Of a DNA stretch of 35,245 nucleotides, positions 15,342-23,099 are shown one piece after another; within the stretch, counting starts at the first letter, position 1, and the number at the start of each line of letters is the position of its first letter. Below the pieces are notes generated by a model. It had not been told where the DNA came from and ran no database searches. It worked only from the letters and a program-made list of their open reading frames with translations. The translations under genes were made by a program, and so were the position numbers. Source of the DNA: CBDFHV01 sp965247705 (GTDB lineage: Bacteria; Pseudomonadota; Alphaproteobacteria; Rhodospirillales; CAMCUA01); the NCBI GenBank assembly GCA_965247705.1, contig CBDFHV010000070.1, positions 1-35,245 of the forward strand, written 5' to 3'.

Positions 15342-15467
15342 ATGGTCGTCGACATCCTTTTCCCGCTTATGGCGATGGGTGTGGCTGTCCTATTGCTGTC
15401 GCTCGTCCGTCGGTTCAACGGCGTCGAGGCGCGCGTCGTCGCGCGGCGCAACCGGCGCCGCGGCTGA
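15342..15467 (+). CDS. 41-residue basic single-span membrane protein
   Basis: Short gene behind the sigma-54 promoter. SD GAGGGAG lies seven bases before the ATG at 15342; an ATG at 15336 touches the SD and is unlikely. The protein begins MVVDILFPLMAMGVAVLLLS, one membrane helix, followed by a strongly basic cytosolic tail (LVRRFNGVEARVVARRNRRRG). The Arg-rich end suggests an N-out/C-in orientation with binding to lipid headgroups, RNA or an acidic partner, which is inference. I do not recognise the family. It is convergent with the aldehyde dehydrogenase gene, 29 bp away. Its promoter type implies control by an enhancer-binding protein sensing nitrogen, envelope stress or a similar cue. Confidence 0.68.
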   Translation: MVVDILFPLMAMGVAVLLLSLVRRFNGVEARVVARRNRRRG

Positions 15468-15496
15468 GCTGTCACCGCGCGGGGTTCCGCACCCGC

Positions 15497-16999
15497 TCAG
15501 AGATCGCCGAACCGAATTCCCTGGGCCAGGGGCAGTTCCCGTGAGTAATTGATGGTGTTCGTCGCTCGGCGCATATAGGCGCGCCAGGCATCGGACCCGG
15601 ATTCCCGACCCCCGCCGGTCTCTTTTTCACCGCCAAAGGCGCCACCGATCTCGGCACCGCTGGGTCCGATGTTGACATTGGCGATGCCGCAATCGCTGCC
15701 CGAGGCGGCGAGGAAAGCCTCTGCTTCCCGCAGGTCATTGGTGAAGATGCTCGACGACAGCCCCTGGGGCACCCCGTTGTGGATGGCGACGGCATCGTCG
15801 ATTTTCTTATAGCGCATGCAGTAGAGAACGGGCGCGAAGGTTTCCTGTCGCACGCTCTCGGTCTGGCGCGGCATTTCGACAATTGCGGGCGTCACGTAGT
15901 AGGCATCGGCCTTGCCGGCGAGCCCAACCCGCTCTCCGCCAGTGATCATGCCGCCTTCCTTGGCCACACGGCGCAGCATTGCCTGCATGGCGTCATAGGC
16001 CCGTTTGTCGATCAGGGGACCGACCAGGGTTCCGGCCTTGAAGGGATCGCCCACGGCGATGCTGGCGTAGGCCTTCTTCAGCCGGCCGACCAATTCCTCA
16101 AAGATCCCATCGTGGACGATGAGGCGCCGCAATGTGGTGCAGCGCTGCCCCGCCGTGCCGACGGCGGAGAAAAGAATAGCCCGCACCGCCAGGTCCAGGT
16201 CGGCCGACGGGGCAACGATCATGGCGTTGTTGCCGCCAAGTTCCAGCAGCAGGCGGGCAAAGCGGCCGGCCACTCGCGGTGCCACGTCGCGCCCCATGTT
16301 GCAACTGCCGGTGGCGCTGATCAGCTTGATCCGCTGATCGTCCACCAGGCGCTCGCCGGTGGCGCGGGCGCCGATCAACACGTCGGTCAATCCCTCCGGT
16401 ACGTCGCTGAATCGATCGGCCGCCTTCCTTAGCAATGCCTGACAGGCCAAGGCCGTCAGGGGCGTCTTCTCCGACGGTTTCCACAACACGGAATTGCCGC
16501 AGACCAGGGCCAGGGCCGTGTTCCAGGACCATACGGCGACTGGAAAGTTGAACGCCGTGATCACGCCGATGGGTCCGATGGGATGCCAGGTCTCCATCAT
16601 GCGATGCCCCGGCCGTTCCGAGGCGATGGTGAGGCCGTAAAGCTGGCGCGACAGGCCGACGGCGAAGTCGCAGATGTCAATCATCTCCTGGACCTCGCCC
16701 TCGCCCTCCGGGACGATCTTGCCGTTCTCCAGGGTCACCAGGCGGCCGAGTCCCGCCTTATGGGCCCGCAGCTCCTCGCCCAGCAGGCGCACCAGTTCGC
16801 CGCGGCGTGGCGCCGGCACGTCTCGCCAGGCGCGAAAGGCCTTGTCGGCGCGGCCGATCTTGGCGTTGACGGTACGTGCCGTGTCGGTGGCGATCCGGGC
16901 GATCACCGCGCCATCGATGGGGCTGCGGACGGTGAGCGGCCCGGAGGCAAGGGCCTTGGGAACCAGGCCGGCGGAGCGGAGGATGCGATCAACGGACAT
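15497..16999 (-). CDS. amaB: L-aminoadipate-semialdehyde dehydrogenase (ALDH7 family)
   Basis: A 500-residue NAD(P)-dependent aldehyde dehydrogenase of the ALDH7A1/antiquitin type, which oxidises 2-aminoadipate semialdehyde in lysine degradation. The catalytic Cys287 is in VGTAGQRCTTLRRL and Glu253 in LLELGGNN. The cofactor region has ITAFNFPVAVWSWN and NSVLWKPSEKTPL, and the family-specific C-terminal FGGEKETGGGRESGSDAWRA is preserved. The ATG at 16999 aligns with the family start; the frame stays open to 17212 only through repeats. SD GAGG belongs to the last copy of a 16-bp tandem repeat directly upstream. No other lysine catabolic gene is next to it. Symbol assigned by family. Confidence 0.85.
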   Translation of the reverse strand: MSVDRILRSAGLVPKALASGPLTVRSPIDGAVIARIATDTARTVNAKIGRADKAFRAWRDVPAPRRGELVRLLGEELRAHKAGLGRLVTLENGKIVPEGEGEVQEMIDICDFAVGLSRQLYGLTIASERPGHRMMETWHPIGPIGVITAFNFPVAVWSWNTALALVCGNSVLWKPSEKTPLTALACQALLRKAADRFSDVPEGLTDVLIGARATGERLVDDQRIKLISATGSCNMGRDVAPRVAGRFARLLLELGGNNAMIVAPSADLDLAVRAILFSAVGTAGQRCTTLRRLIVHDGIFEELVGRLKKAYASIAVGDPFKAGTLVGPLIDKRAYDAMQAMLRRVAKEGGMITGGERVGLAGKADAYYVTPAIVEMPRQTESVRQETFAPVLYCMRYKKIDDAVAIHNGVPQGLSSSIFTNDLREAEAFLAASGSDCGIANVNIGPSGAEIGGAFGGEKETGGGRESGSDAWRAYMRRATNTINYSRELPLAQGIRFGDL

Positions 17000-17000
17000 G

Positions 17001-17059
17001 GGACCTCGCAAACAGGGGACCTCACAAACAGGGGACCTCACAAACAGGGGACCTCGCAG
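17001..17059. repeat. 16-bp tandem repeat before the aldehyde dehydrogenase start
   Basis: Units GGACCTCRCAAACAGG at 17001-17016, 17017-17032 and 17033-17048, with a partial fourth to 17059. Each copy, read on the minus strand, contains GAGGTCC, an SD-like sequence; the copy nearest the gene provides the SD for the ATG at 16999. Copy-number change would alter leader length and the number of ribosome-binding sites. Confidence 0.85.
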
Positions 17060-17247
17060 TGGTCGACGGGGAAGCGTCTGGCGGAGAGTGTGGTTCAGGC
17101 ATCCCGAGCGTGCAATGGCCGGCGCGCGGGGCAGCCTGACCGCGCATATCCTCACCTGACCGGAGGGCTTCCGCGGTGCGAGAATATTCGTCGAATGAGG
17201 CGTCGCCGGCACGTCCGGCGACCGGTAGGCGGACGAAGGTCAGTCGG

Positions 17248-17415
17248 CTAGACGGCGCCGAGACTGGCGAGTTCGTCCTTGATTCGAAGCTTCTGTTTCT
17301 TCAGAGCGGTGATTTCAATTTCGTCCGGGCTGGTCAGACCGTTTTGATCTTCGATAGCAACTTCAAGGGCTTGATGCTTGGCTTTCAGGGCTGATATCCG
17401 CTCTACAGGGTTCAT
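17248..17415 (-). CDS. DUF465 (YdcH-like) small protein
   Basis: A 55-residue coiled helical protein (MNPVERISALKAKHQALEVA, then LTSPDEIEITALKKQKLRIK) of the DUF465 family, whose hallmark is the L.KKQKLRIKDEL ending. The ATG at 17415 has a strong GGAGG eight bases upstream. Function of the family is unknown; members are abundant cytosolic proteins in alphaproteobacteria. A second member lies at 18718 on the other side of phosphofructokinase. Confidence 0.85.
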   Translation of the reverse strand: MNPVERISALKAKHQALEVAIEDQNGLTSPDEIEITALKKQKLRIKDELASLGAV

Positions 17416-17542
17416 CAAGACAGTCCTCCATCTGACAAGGTTGCCGTCTCCCCGATTATACGCCGGCCGGTGTGGAAATTCGACCCCTTCGTCGTCCGCG
17501 CCGATGCGAAAAATGGGGCTTGCGAGGCCTGGTTCGCGGCGG

Positions 17543-18604
17543 TCAATCGCCCAGGCAGATTCCCAATCCACGGGCGGTTTTGACCAGGGCGCCATCCACG
17601 TCCACATGACGCAAGGCCGTGACCACTTCGGACAAAGGCACGTCCACCACATCCCGATGGCGCCAGGCCACCAGGTCGACGGCGCGGACGCCGAAGGCCG
17701 AGGCGATGATGCGGTCGTGGCCGCCGGGCACGCCGCCGCGCTGCACGTGGCCGAGGACCGTGACCCGGGTTTCGGCGCCGCTCAGGCTGGCGATCTGATC
17801 GCCCAGCACATGGCCGACGCCGCCGTAGCGGACCTCGCCGTCCACGTGATGCTGGGTGACCGCCTCGCCCGCGGTCGTGCGCAGGGCTTCGGAACAGATG
17901 ACGATGGCGTGGTTGCGGCCCCGATCCCGCAGGAGCTGGATCTTTTCCACCACATTCTCGATGTCGTAGGGGATCTCGGGGATCAGGATGACGTCCGCCC
18001 CGCCGGCAATGCCGGCATTCAGCGCGATGTGTCCGGCATCCCGGCCCATCACCTCGAGGACCATGACCCGATGATGGCTGGCCGCCGTCGGCTGTAAGCG
18101 GTCCAGGGCCTCCACGACCGCATGCACCGCCGTGGCGAACCCGATGGAAAAGTCGGTGAGCGGCACGTCGTTGTCGATGGTCTTCGGGATGCCGATGAAC
18201 TGGAAATCGCCCTGATCGGCCAGACGGCTGAGGATGCGCATGCTGCCGTCGCCGCCGATTCCGATCAGCGCGTCAAGGCCGGCCTCCCGGAAGCCCTCTA
18301 CGAAGTCGCCGGAGCGGTCCCGCTCCGTGCCGTCCTCCATGGAATACGCAAAGGGGTCGCCCTTGTTGATCGTGCCCAGAATGGTTCCGCCCATGCGCAG
18401 GATGTTGCCGGTAAACAGTTTGAGTGTGAGGTTCTCCAAGGAAAGGGGCCGATTCATCAGGCCCCGCGTGCCTTCGTGGATGCCCGTGACTTCCCAGCCG
18501 TGACCCTCGATGGCCCGGTGCACGACGGCGCGAATCGCCGCGTTGAGACCGGCGCAGTCACCGCCGCTGGTCAAAACGCCGATCCGTTTTGGCGTGGTGG
18601 TCAT
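17543..18604 (-). CDS. 6-phosphofructokinase (group III type)
   Basis: A 353-residue phosphofructokinase, phosphorylating fructose 6-phosphate in glycolysis. The N-terminal GVLTSGGDCAGLNAAIRAVV binds the phosphoryl donor, IGIGGDGSMRIL carries Gly at the position equivalent to E. coli 104, PKTIDNDVPLTDFSIGFATA has Lys at position 124 and the catalytic Asp in TIDND, and MGRDAGHIAL plus VLGHVQRGGVP complete the sugar site. Gly104 with Lys124 is the mixed signature seen in actinobacterial ATP enzymes, whereas PPi enzymes have Asp104 with Lys124, so ATP use is more likely but not proven. The start is the ATG at 18604. A perfect inverted repeat at 18652-18684 lies between it and the divergent DUF465 gene. 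Confidence 0.9.
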   Translation of the reverse strand: MTTTPKRIGVLTSGGDCAGLNAAIRAVVHRAIEGHGWEVTGIHEGTRGLMNRPLSLENLTLKLFTGNILRMGGTILGTINKGDPFAYSMEDGTERDRSGDFVEGFREAGLDALIGIGGDGSMRILSRLADQGDFQFIGIPKTIDNDVPLTDFSIGFATAVHAVVEALDRLQPTAASHHRVMVLEVMGRDAGHIALNAGIAGGADVILIPEIPYDIENVVEKIQLLRDRGRNHAIVICSEALRTTAGEAVTQHHVDGEVRYGGVGHVLGDQIASLSGAETRVTVLGHVQRGGVPGGHDRIIASAFGVRAVDLVAWRHRDVVDVPLSEVVTALRHVDVDGALVKTARGLGICLGD

Positions 18605-18651
18605 GGCGAGAGTCCCACTCTGCGTCCGCCACGAAGGTTGTGCCCTCAAGT

Positions 18652-18684
18652 TAGCCTATTCGCTGGCTTCCGGCGAATAGGCTA
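18652..18684. promoter_or_regulatory. perfect 12-bp inverted repeat, candidate operator
   Basis: TAGCCTATTCGC (18652-18663) and GCGAATAGGCTA (18673-18684) are exact complements around nine bases. The pair sits in the 113-bp divergent gap between phosphofructokinase and DUF465. The right arm overlaps a TATGAT -10 (18683-18688) for the plus-strand gene. With no T-tract and an intergenic divergent position it fits an operator better than a terminator. Confidence 0.55.
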
Positions 18685-18717
18685 TGATGTGGCCCAGCTA
18701 TAACCGATTCCGTCGCC

Positions 18718-18918
18718 ATGGACGATATTCCTCCTTTGGATCAGCAACTTGCGGACCTTCGGGCCGAACACCGCACGTTGGACGATCGAATCGAAAGCCT
18801 CGGCGACGTGCCCGCGTTCGACCAGCTGGCCCTGCGACGGTTGAAAAAGCGAAAGCTGTATCTCAAGGACCTGATTGCCCGCATGGTGAGCGATCAGCAC
18901 CCCGACATCATCGCCTGA
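18718..18918 (+). CDS. DUF465 (YdcH-like) small protein
   Basis: A 66-residue helical protein of the same family as the gene at 17248: LDQQLADLRAEHRTLDDRIE, then FDQLALRRLKKRKLYLKDLI. It ends MVSDQHPDIIA. It is divergent from phosphofructokinase, and its 3' end overlaps the convergent GGDEF-like gene by 11 bases. The -10 TATGAT at 18683 gives a leader of about 25 nt. Function unknown. Confidence 0.85.
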   Translation: MDDIPPLDQQLADLRAEHRTLDDRIESLGDVPAFDQLALRRLKKRKLYLKDLIARMVSDQHPDIIA

Positions 18919-19636
18919 GCGCCGCCGAGGCGGCCTCCAGGACGGAGTCCGGCGTGTCGCCGGCGACAAAGGCGTGGAGACCCCAGCGGACCTCCAGGGG
19001 GGGCGCGTTGCGCTTGCCGGACTGGCGGACCACCGCCGAGACGATCTCGGCCGCTTTCTCCCGAGCCGCGTCCGGATCGATGGGGGCCAGGATCACACCG
19101 AAGTCGCCCGCATCCAGGCCGCCCACCACATCGTTGGTCCGCACTTCCCGGACCAGCACCCTGGCGGCGCGGGCCAGGCCGTCCTCCAACCCCTGGCGGC
19201 CGAATCGACGGCGAATGTCGTCCCCGTTGTCCACCGCCACATACAGCAGGGCGGCGCCCACCTGAGCCTGTTCGGCGCGGGCCAGGATCCGGGCGAGCTG
19301 GCGCAGAAATGCCCGGCGGTTGAGAATCGGAAACAGGACATGGCCATCGGCCAGGGCTTCCAGGTGATGAACCTGGCCCACCAGGCGGTCCCGTTGGACG
19401 CGAATGCGATCGAATTCGCCCATGATATTGGTCAGGGCCTGACGAACGGCGGGCGTGACCTCGTCCTGCGGGATCCCCATGAGGAACACCACGTCGTCGA
19501 TGTCCCGCGGCGGCGTATCGTGCTCTGCCGGGCCTTCGTCCAACTGTTGGTACACGCCGCCCTGCCCGCCACCTCGGAGCCTCGTGTCCGTGGGCGCGGC
19601 GGGATCGACGCCGGTTGTGAGACGCGTATCCGCCAT
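18908..19636 (-). CDS. degenerate GGDEF-domain protein
   Basis: A 242-residue cytosolic protein. Residues 1-70 are a low-complexity and helical leader; from about residue 75 the fold follows a GGDEF domain: ALADGHVLFPILNRRAFLRQ, ALLYVAVDNGDDIRRRFG, RAARVLVREVRTNDVVG. The signature loop that should be GGDEF reads DAGDF in GGLDAGDFGVIL, and the metal-binding residues are not intact, so it is unlikely to make c-di-GMP. It may bind a nucleotide or act as a scaffold. The family of GGDEF-like proteins with LDAGDF-type loops is known from related alphaproteobacteria. The start is the ATG at 19636. Divergent from purE, 125 bp away. Confidence 0.72.
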   Translation of the reverse strand: MADTRLTTGVDPAAPTDTRLRGGGQGGVYQQLDEGPAEHDTPPRDIDDVVFLMGIPQDEVTPAVRQALTNIMGEFDRIRVQRDRLVGQVHHLEALADGHVLFPILNRRAFLRQLARILARAEQAQVGAALLYVAVDNGDDIRRRFGRQGLEDGLARAARVLVREVRTNDVVGGLDAGDFGVILAPIDPDAAREKAAEIVSAVVRQSGKRNAPPLEVRWGLHAFVAGDTPDSVLEAASAALRR

Positions 19637-19761
19637 CGGCGCAGGCTACCACTCCAACTTGCCGACCCCAAGGCCGGGCGCCGGACTTGAGGCACCGCCG
19701 CCGCCCCCTATAATCACCGCTTCCCCGCCCCCCGGCGGGGCCGGCATGGGAGGCAGGAATC

Positions 19762-20253
19762 GTGGCCGTCGACGTGGGCATCATCATGGGCAGCCAATCG
19801 GACTGGGACACCATGCGCCATACCGCCGATACCCTGGCGGCGCTGGACGTGGGCCACGAGATTCGCATCGTTTCGGCCCATCGCACGCCCAAACGGCTGT
19901 TTGCCTATGCCCACGAAGCTCGCGACCGGGGCCTGAAGGCAATCATCGCCGGGGCCGGCGGCGCGGCGCATCTGCCCGGCATGACGGCATCCATGACGTC
20001 CCTGCCCGTGTTCGGCGTGCCCGTTGAAAGCCGGGCCTTGAGCGGCCTCGACAGCCTGCTGTCCATCGTTCAGATGCCGGCGGGAGTGCCGGTGGGCACC
20101 CTGGCCATCGGCAAGGCCGGCGCCATCAACGCCGGCCTTCTGGCGGCGGCCGTCGTCGCCCTCGGCAACGAGGCGGTGCGCGACGCGCTGGACGCCTGGC
20201 GGGCCCGGCAAACCGAATCGGTGCCAGAAGTCCCCCACTCCGAAGAAGGCTGA
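19762..20253 (+). CDS. purE: N5-carboxyaminoimidazole ribonucleotide mutase
   Basis: A 163-residue class I PurE that moves the carboxyl group of N5-CAIR to give CAIR in purine synthesis. Nucleotide-binding motifs are IIMGSQSDWDTM, RIVSAHRTPKRL (catalytic His40) and AGAGGAAHLPGMTAS, with PVGTLAIGKAGAINAGLLAA near the C-terminus. The start is GTG at 19762, with AGGCAGG upstream. The gene is followed after eight bases by purK, the usual partner, so the two are co-transcribed. Confidence 0.95.
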   Translation: MAVDVGIIMGSQSDWDTMRHTADTLAALDVGHEIRIVSAHRTPKRLFAYAHEARDRGLKAIIAGAGGAAHLPGMTASMTSLPVFGVPVESRALSGLDSLLSIVQMPAGVPVGTLAIGKAGAINAGLLAAAVVALGNEAVRDALDAWRARQTESVPEVPHSEEG

Positions 20254-20260
20254 GCGGAAC

Positions 20261-21370
20261 TTGCCCCGCGCCGTCGAGACGGCCCTGCCGCCGGGGAGCA
20301 CCATCGGCATCATGGGCAGCGGCCAGTTGGGCCGCATGACGGCGATGGCCGCCGCCCGCCTGGGATACCGCTGCCACGTCTTCTCGCCGGAAGCCGATAG
20401 CCCGGCGGCGCAGGTTTGCGCCGCGGCCACCGTCGCCCCTTACGACGACCGCGAGGCCCTGACCCGGTTCACCCACGGCGTTGACGTGGTCACCTTCGAA
20501 TTCGAGAACGTGCCCGCCGAGAGCGTCCGCCTGCTTGCCGACAGCGTCCCCGTGCGGCCCCGCTGGGAATGCCTGGAGATCTCCCAGGACCGGGTGGTGG
20601 AGAAGGACTTCCTCAACCGTATCGGGGTCCCTACCACGCCCTACCGGGCGGTGTCCGGGCCCGGGGCCGTCGCCCAGGCCGTCGCCGACCTGGGCCGACC
20701 GGCGATCCTCAAGACCACCCGGCTGGGCTATGACGGCAAGGGGCAGGTGTGCCTGGACAAGGACACCGATCCCGCGGACGCCTGGCGAGCCATGGGCGGC
20801 ACGTTGGGCATCGTGGAGGCGTTCGTCGACTTCGAGCAGGAGGTCTCGGCGATCGTGGCGCGCGGACTCGACGGGGCCGAGGCGGTCTTCGACGTGGTGG
20901 AGAACCGCCATGTGGACGGGATCCTCGACACCACCATCGCGCCGGCCCGCCTCGACCCCGCCACCGCCGCCGAAGCGCAAGAGATCGCGGCCGTGGTAGC
21001 CCGGGAGATGGATCTGGTGGGATTGCTGGCGGTGGAGATGTTCGTCACGGTTGACGGCCGCCTGCTGGTCAACGAACTGGCGCCGCGACCCCACAACTCG
21101 GGCCACTGGACCATGGATGCCTGCGTGAGCAGTCAGTTCGAGCAGTTCGTGCGCGCCGTCTGCGGCCTGCCCCTGGGCACCACCCGCCGGCATTCCGACG
21201 CGAAGATGAAGAACCTCATCGGCGCGGCGGCGGACGAGTGGGACGAACGGCTCGCCGACCCGGAAGCCAAGCTTCACCTTTACGGCAAGGCGGAAAGCCG
21301 CCCGGGCCGCAAGATGGGCCATGTCACCTGGCTTTATCCGCTTGGTACTAAGCCGCCGGTCGTCGGTTGA
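20261..21370 (+). CDS. purK: 5-(carboxyamino)imidazole ribonucleotide synthase
   Basis: A 369-residue ATP-grasp enzyme that converts AIR, ATP and bicarbonate to N5-CAIR for PurE. The N-terminal MGSGQLGRMTAMAAARLGYR, the ATP-binding RPAILKTTRLGYDGKGQVCL and the ATP-grasp metal site EMFVTVDGRLLVNELAPRPH followed by NSGHWTMDAC are typical. A TTG at 20261 is the most likely start; no upstream ATG fits the purE spacing. The last 23 bases overlap the convergent COQ9 gene. Confidence 0.93.
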   Translation: MPRAVETALPPGSTIGIMGSGQLGRMTAMAAARLGYRCHVFSPEADSPAAQVCAAATVAPYDDREALTRFTHGVDVVTFEFENVPAESVRLLADSVPVRPRWECLEISQDRVVEKDFLNRIGVPTTPYRAVSGPGAVAQAVADLGRPAILKTTRLGYDGKGQVCLDKDTDPADAWRAMGGTLGIVEAFVDFEQEVSAIVARGLDGAEAVFDVVENRHVDGILDTTIAPARLDPATAAEAQEIAAVVAREMDLVGLLAVEMFVTVDGRLLVNELAPRPHNSGHWTMDACVSSQFEQFVRAVCGLPLGTTRRHSDAKMKNLIGAAADEWDERLADPEAKLHLYGKAESRPGRKMGHVTWLYPLGTKPPVVG

Positions 21371-22034
21371 GGGCGAAGGACGCCAGGGCCCGGGCCGGGC
21401 GACACAAAGGCGCCAGCAGGGGCGCCAGTGCCTCTTCCAACTGGCGCCGCACCTTGGGGATGCGCATCACGTCGGCGATCCGCCGGTCCAGGAAAGCCCA
21501 GCTGTCGGCGAAATCGTCCGATGAGTCCGCCAGCCAATAAAGTACCGTGCTGGCATAGACCCCGGCCAGCAGGCCGCGCTTGGTATAGAAGCTGAAATCC
21601 ACCGACCGGTCGCCGGCGGCGTACCACATGGCGTTTACCGTCTCATAGGTGCCGCGAACGGCGGCAGGGGCATTCTGGGGCAGGGCCAGGAAGGCCACCG
21701 CCCGGCGCACGGCTTCCCGGTGGGGCGCCACCACCGCCAGGCGGGCGCGCACGGCCGCCGCGATGCGATCGCGAATTCGCAGCGCCGAGATGTCGATCTT
21801 GTTCAGTTCCCCCATCATCCGCCGGTCCGCCCAGCGGGAGAAGTGGGTCACCGCCTGCGCCGCCCCGCCAGGAAACGCCCGGAAGGCGGCGTCCGGCCCG
21901 AAACCCGCATCCTCGGCGCCGGCCGCCAACGCACGCGCCGACCAGCCGTCGAAGGCCACGTGGGGCAGGGCGGCCAGGAGCACCTGGTCGCGCAGGGATG
22001 CCGGATCAGGCGTCTGTCGTTTGCGGCTCGCCAT
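21348..22034 (-). CDS. COQ9-family ubiquinone biosynthesis protein
   Basis: A 228-residue COQ9-family protein, a TetR-like fold that binds isoprenoid lipid and helps COQ7-type hydroxylation in ubiquinone synthesis. Family markers are RDQVLLAALPHVAFDGWSAR, AVTHFSRWADRRMM, RTYETVNAMWYAAGDRS (residues GTYETVNAMWYAAGD) and DFSFYTKRGLLAGVYASTVL with WLADSSDDF. The family was also called 'rpsU-divergently transcribed', and here rpsU is indeed the divergent neighbour, beyond def. The start at 22034 lies 29 bases inside the def 3' end, in another frame, implying coupled translation. Confidence 0.9.
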   Translation of the reverse strand: MASRKRQTPDPASLRDQVLLAALPHVAFDGWSARALAAGAEDAGFGPDAAFRAFPGGAAQAVTHFSRWADRRMMGELNKIDISALRIRDRIAAAVRARLAVVAPHREAVRRAVAFLALPQNAPAAVRGTYETVNAMWYAAGDRSVDFSFYTKRGLLAGVYASTVLYWLADSSDDFADSWAFLDRRIADVMRIPKVRRQLEEALAPLLAPLCRPARALASFALNRRPAA

Positions 22035-22608
22035 GATTTTCGGGCTCCCGTTGGTCGTCGGATTGCATCTCCGCAGCGATGGCGGCCTCGGCCCGCCGAA
22101 CCTCCTCGGCGAAACCGAACGTGGACAGGTCGGTCATGCGCAAAGGGTAGAGCATGCCATCCAAGTGATCGCATTCGTGCTGCACCACGCGGGCATGCAT
22201 GCCCGACGCGTCGCGCTCCAGTATCGCGCCTTCCAGGGTCAGGGCCCGGTAGCCGATGCGGGTGAAGCGGGGCACCCGTCCCGTCATCCCCGGCAGGGAC
22301 AGGCAGCCCTCCCAGTCCTCGTCCATCTCGTCGCTCAGGGGTGCGATCTCGGGATTGACGAGAACGGTGAGCGGCACCGACTGGTCCGCGTCCTCGGCGC
22401 CGGCCCGACCTTCGGGCAGGTAGAACACCACCAGGCGCCGGGGCACGTGGACCTGGGGCGCGGCGAGTCCGATCCCCGGAGCGTCGGTCATGGTCTCCAT
22501 CATGTCGGCGGCCAGCAGGCGTACTTCGGGCGCTGTCGGGTCTTCGATGGGCAGCGCCGGTCGCCGCAGCACCGGGTGGCCCATGCGGGCGATCTTGAGG
22601 ATGGCCAT
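22006..22608 (-). CDS. def: peptide deformylase
   Basis: A 200-residue metalloenzyme that removes the formyl group from new proteins. All three metal motifs are present: GIGLAAPQV, EGCLSLPG (Cys ligand) and QHECDHLDG (two His ligands and catalytic Glu). The start is ATG at 22608 (MAILKIARMGHPVLRRPA); the upstream in-frame ATG at 22695 would include a non-conserved leader. About 20 residues of acidic tail follow the usual end. It shares a transcript with the COQ9 gene and is divergent from rpsU, 128 bp away. It is not next to fmt, unlike in many bacteria. Confidence 0.94.
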   Translation of the reverse strand: MAILKIARMGHPVLRRPALPIEDPTAPEVRLLAADMMETMTDAPGIGLAAPQVHVPRRLVVFYLPEGRAGAEDADQSVPLTVLVNPEIAPLSDEMDEDWEGCLSLPGMTGRVPRFTRIGYRALTLEGAILERDASGMHARVVQHECDHLDGMLYPLRMTDLSTFGFAEEVRRAEAAIAAEMQSDDQREPENHGEPQTTDA

Positions 22609-22736
22609 GCGCTTGCCGGGATATCCCTTTTGCCGAGCCTTCCCAGGCCCATGGGAATGTGTTAGAAGGCGCCTCCGCGTGGAGGCGGCGCACATTAGGC
22701 CGTTGTCGTATCACAAAATTGGAGTGGCGTAACGCC

Positions 22737-22940
22737 GTGCAAGTCACAGTTCGAGACAACAACGTCGATCAGGCCCTGAAGGTCCTGAAGAAAAAGATGC
22801 AGCGCGAGGGTGTCTTTCGAGAAATGAAACTCCGCCGGGCTTACGAAAAGCCCTCGGAACGCCGGGCCCGCGAAAAGGCGGAAGCCATTCGCCGCACCCG
22901 CAAGCTGGAACGCAAGCGCCTGGAGCGCGAAGGGTTCTAG
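22737..22940 (+). CDS. rpsU: 30S ribosomal protein bS21
   Basis: A 67-residue basic protein matching bS21: VQVTVRDNNVDQALKVLKKK, then FREMKLRRAYEKPSERRARE and a Lys/Arg-rich tail ending REGF. The start is GTG at 22737 with GGAG upstream; the longer frame from 22659 is leader. bS21 sits near the mRNA exit region of the small subunit and aids initiation. A GC hairpin follows the stop. Confidence 0.95.
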   Translation: MQVTVRDNNVDQALKVLKKKMQREGVFREMKLRRAYEKPSERRAREKAEAIRRTRKLERKRLEREGF

Positions 22941-22945
22941 TCCCC

Positions 22946-22962
22946 GCCGGCTATCCGCCGGC
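22946..22962 (+). terminator. hairpin after rpsU
   Basis: GCCGGC (22946-22951), TATCC loop, GCCGGC (22957-22962), six bases after the rpsU stop. No long T-run follows, only ATCGATTTCC, so termination may be partial. Confidence 0.5.
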
Positions 22963-23036
22963 ATCGATTTCCGTTTCCTATTTCAGTCACTTCGTTCGGT
23001 CGGGGCACGCTTTCGGCAAGCGCTCCCCCAACTGTC

Positions 23037-23059
23037 GTACGCGGACTTGTTCCGCGTAC
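23037..23059. terminator. perfect 9-bp hairpin between convergent rpsU and pntB
   Basis: GTACGCGGA (23037-23045), loop CTTGT, TCCGCGTAC (23051-23059). It lies in the 212-bp gap between two convergent genes, about 94 bp after the pntB stop, and probably acts on one or both transcripts. Confidence 0.45.
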
Positions 23060-23099
23060 CCATTCCTCCGCCCCTGCCGGAGTCCGCCCTGTTCCATGG

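Noticed and set aside
17001..17059. Possible CRISPR-like repeats
   Set aside because: Units are 16 bp, directly abutting, with no spacers.
20126..21322. A 398-codon minus-strand frame
   Set aside because: Antisense of purEK with His/Arg/Gly-rich translation, a common artefact at high GC.
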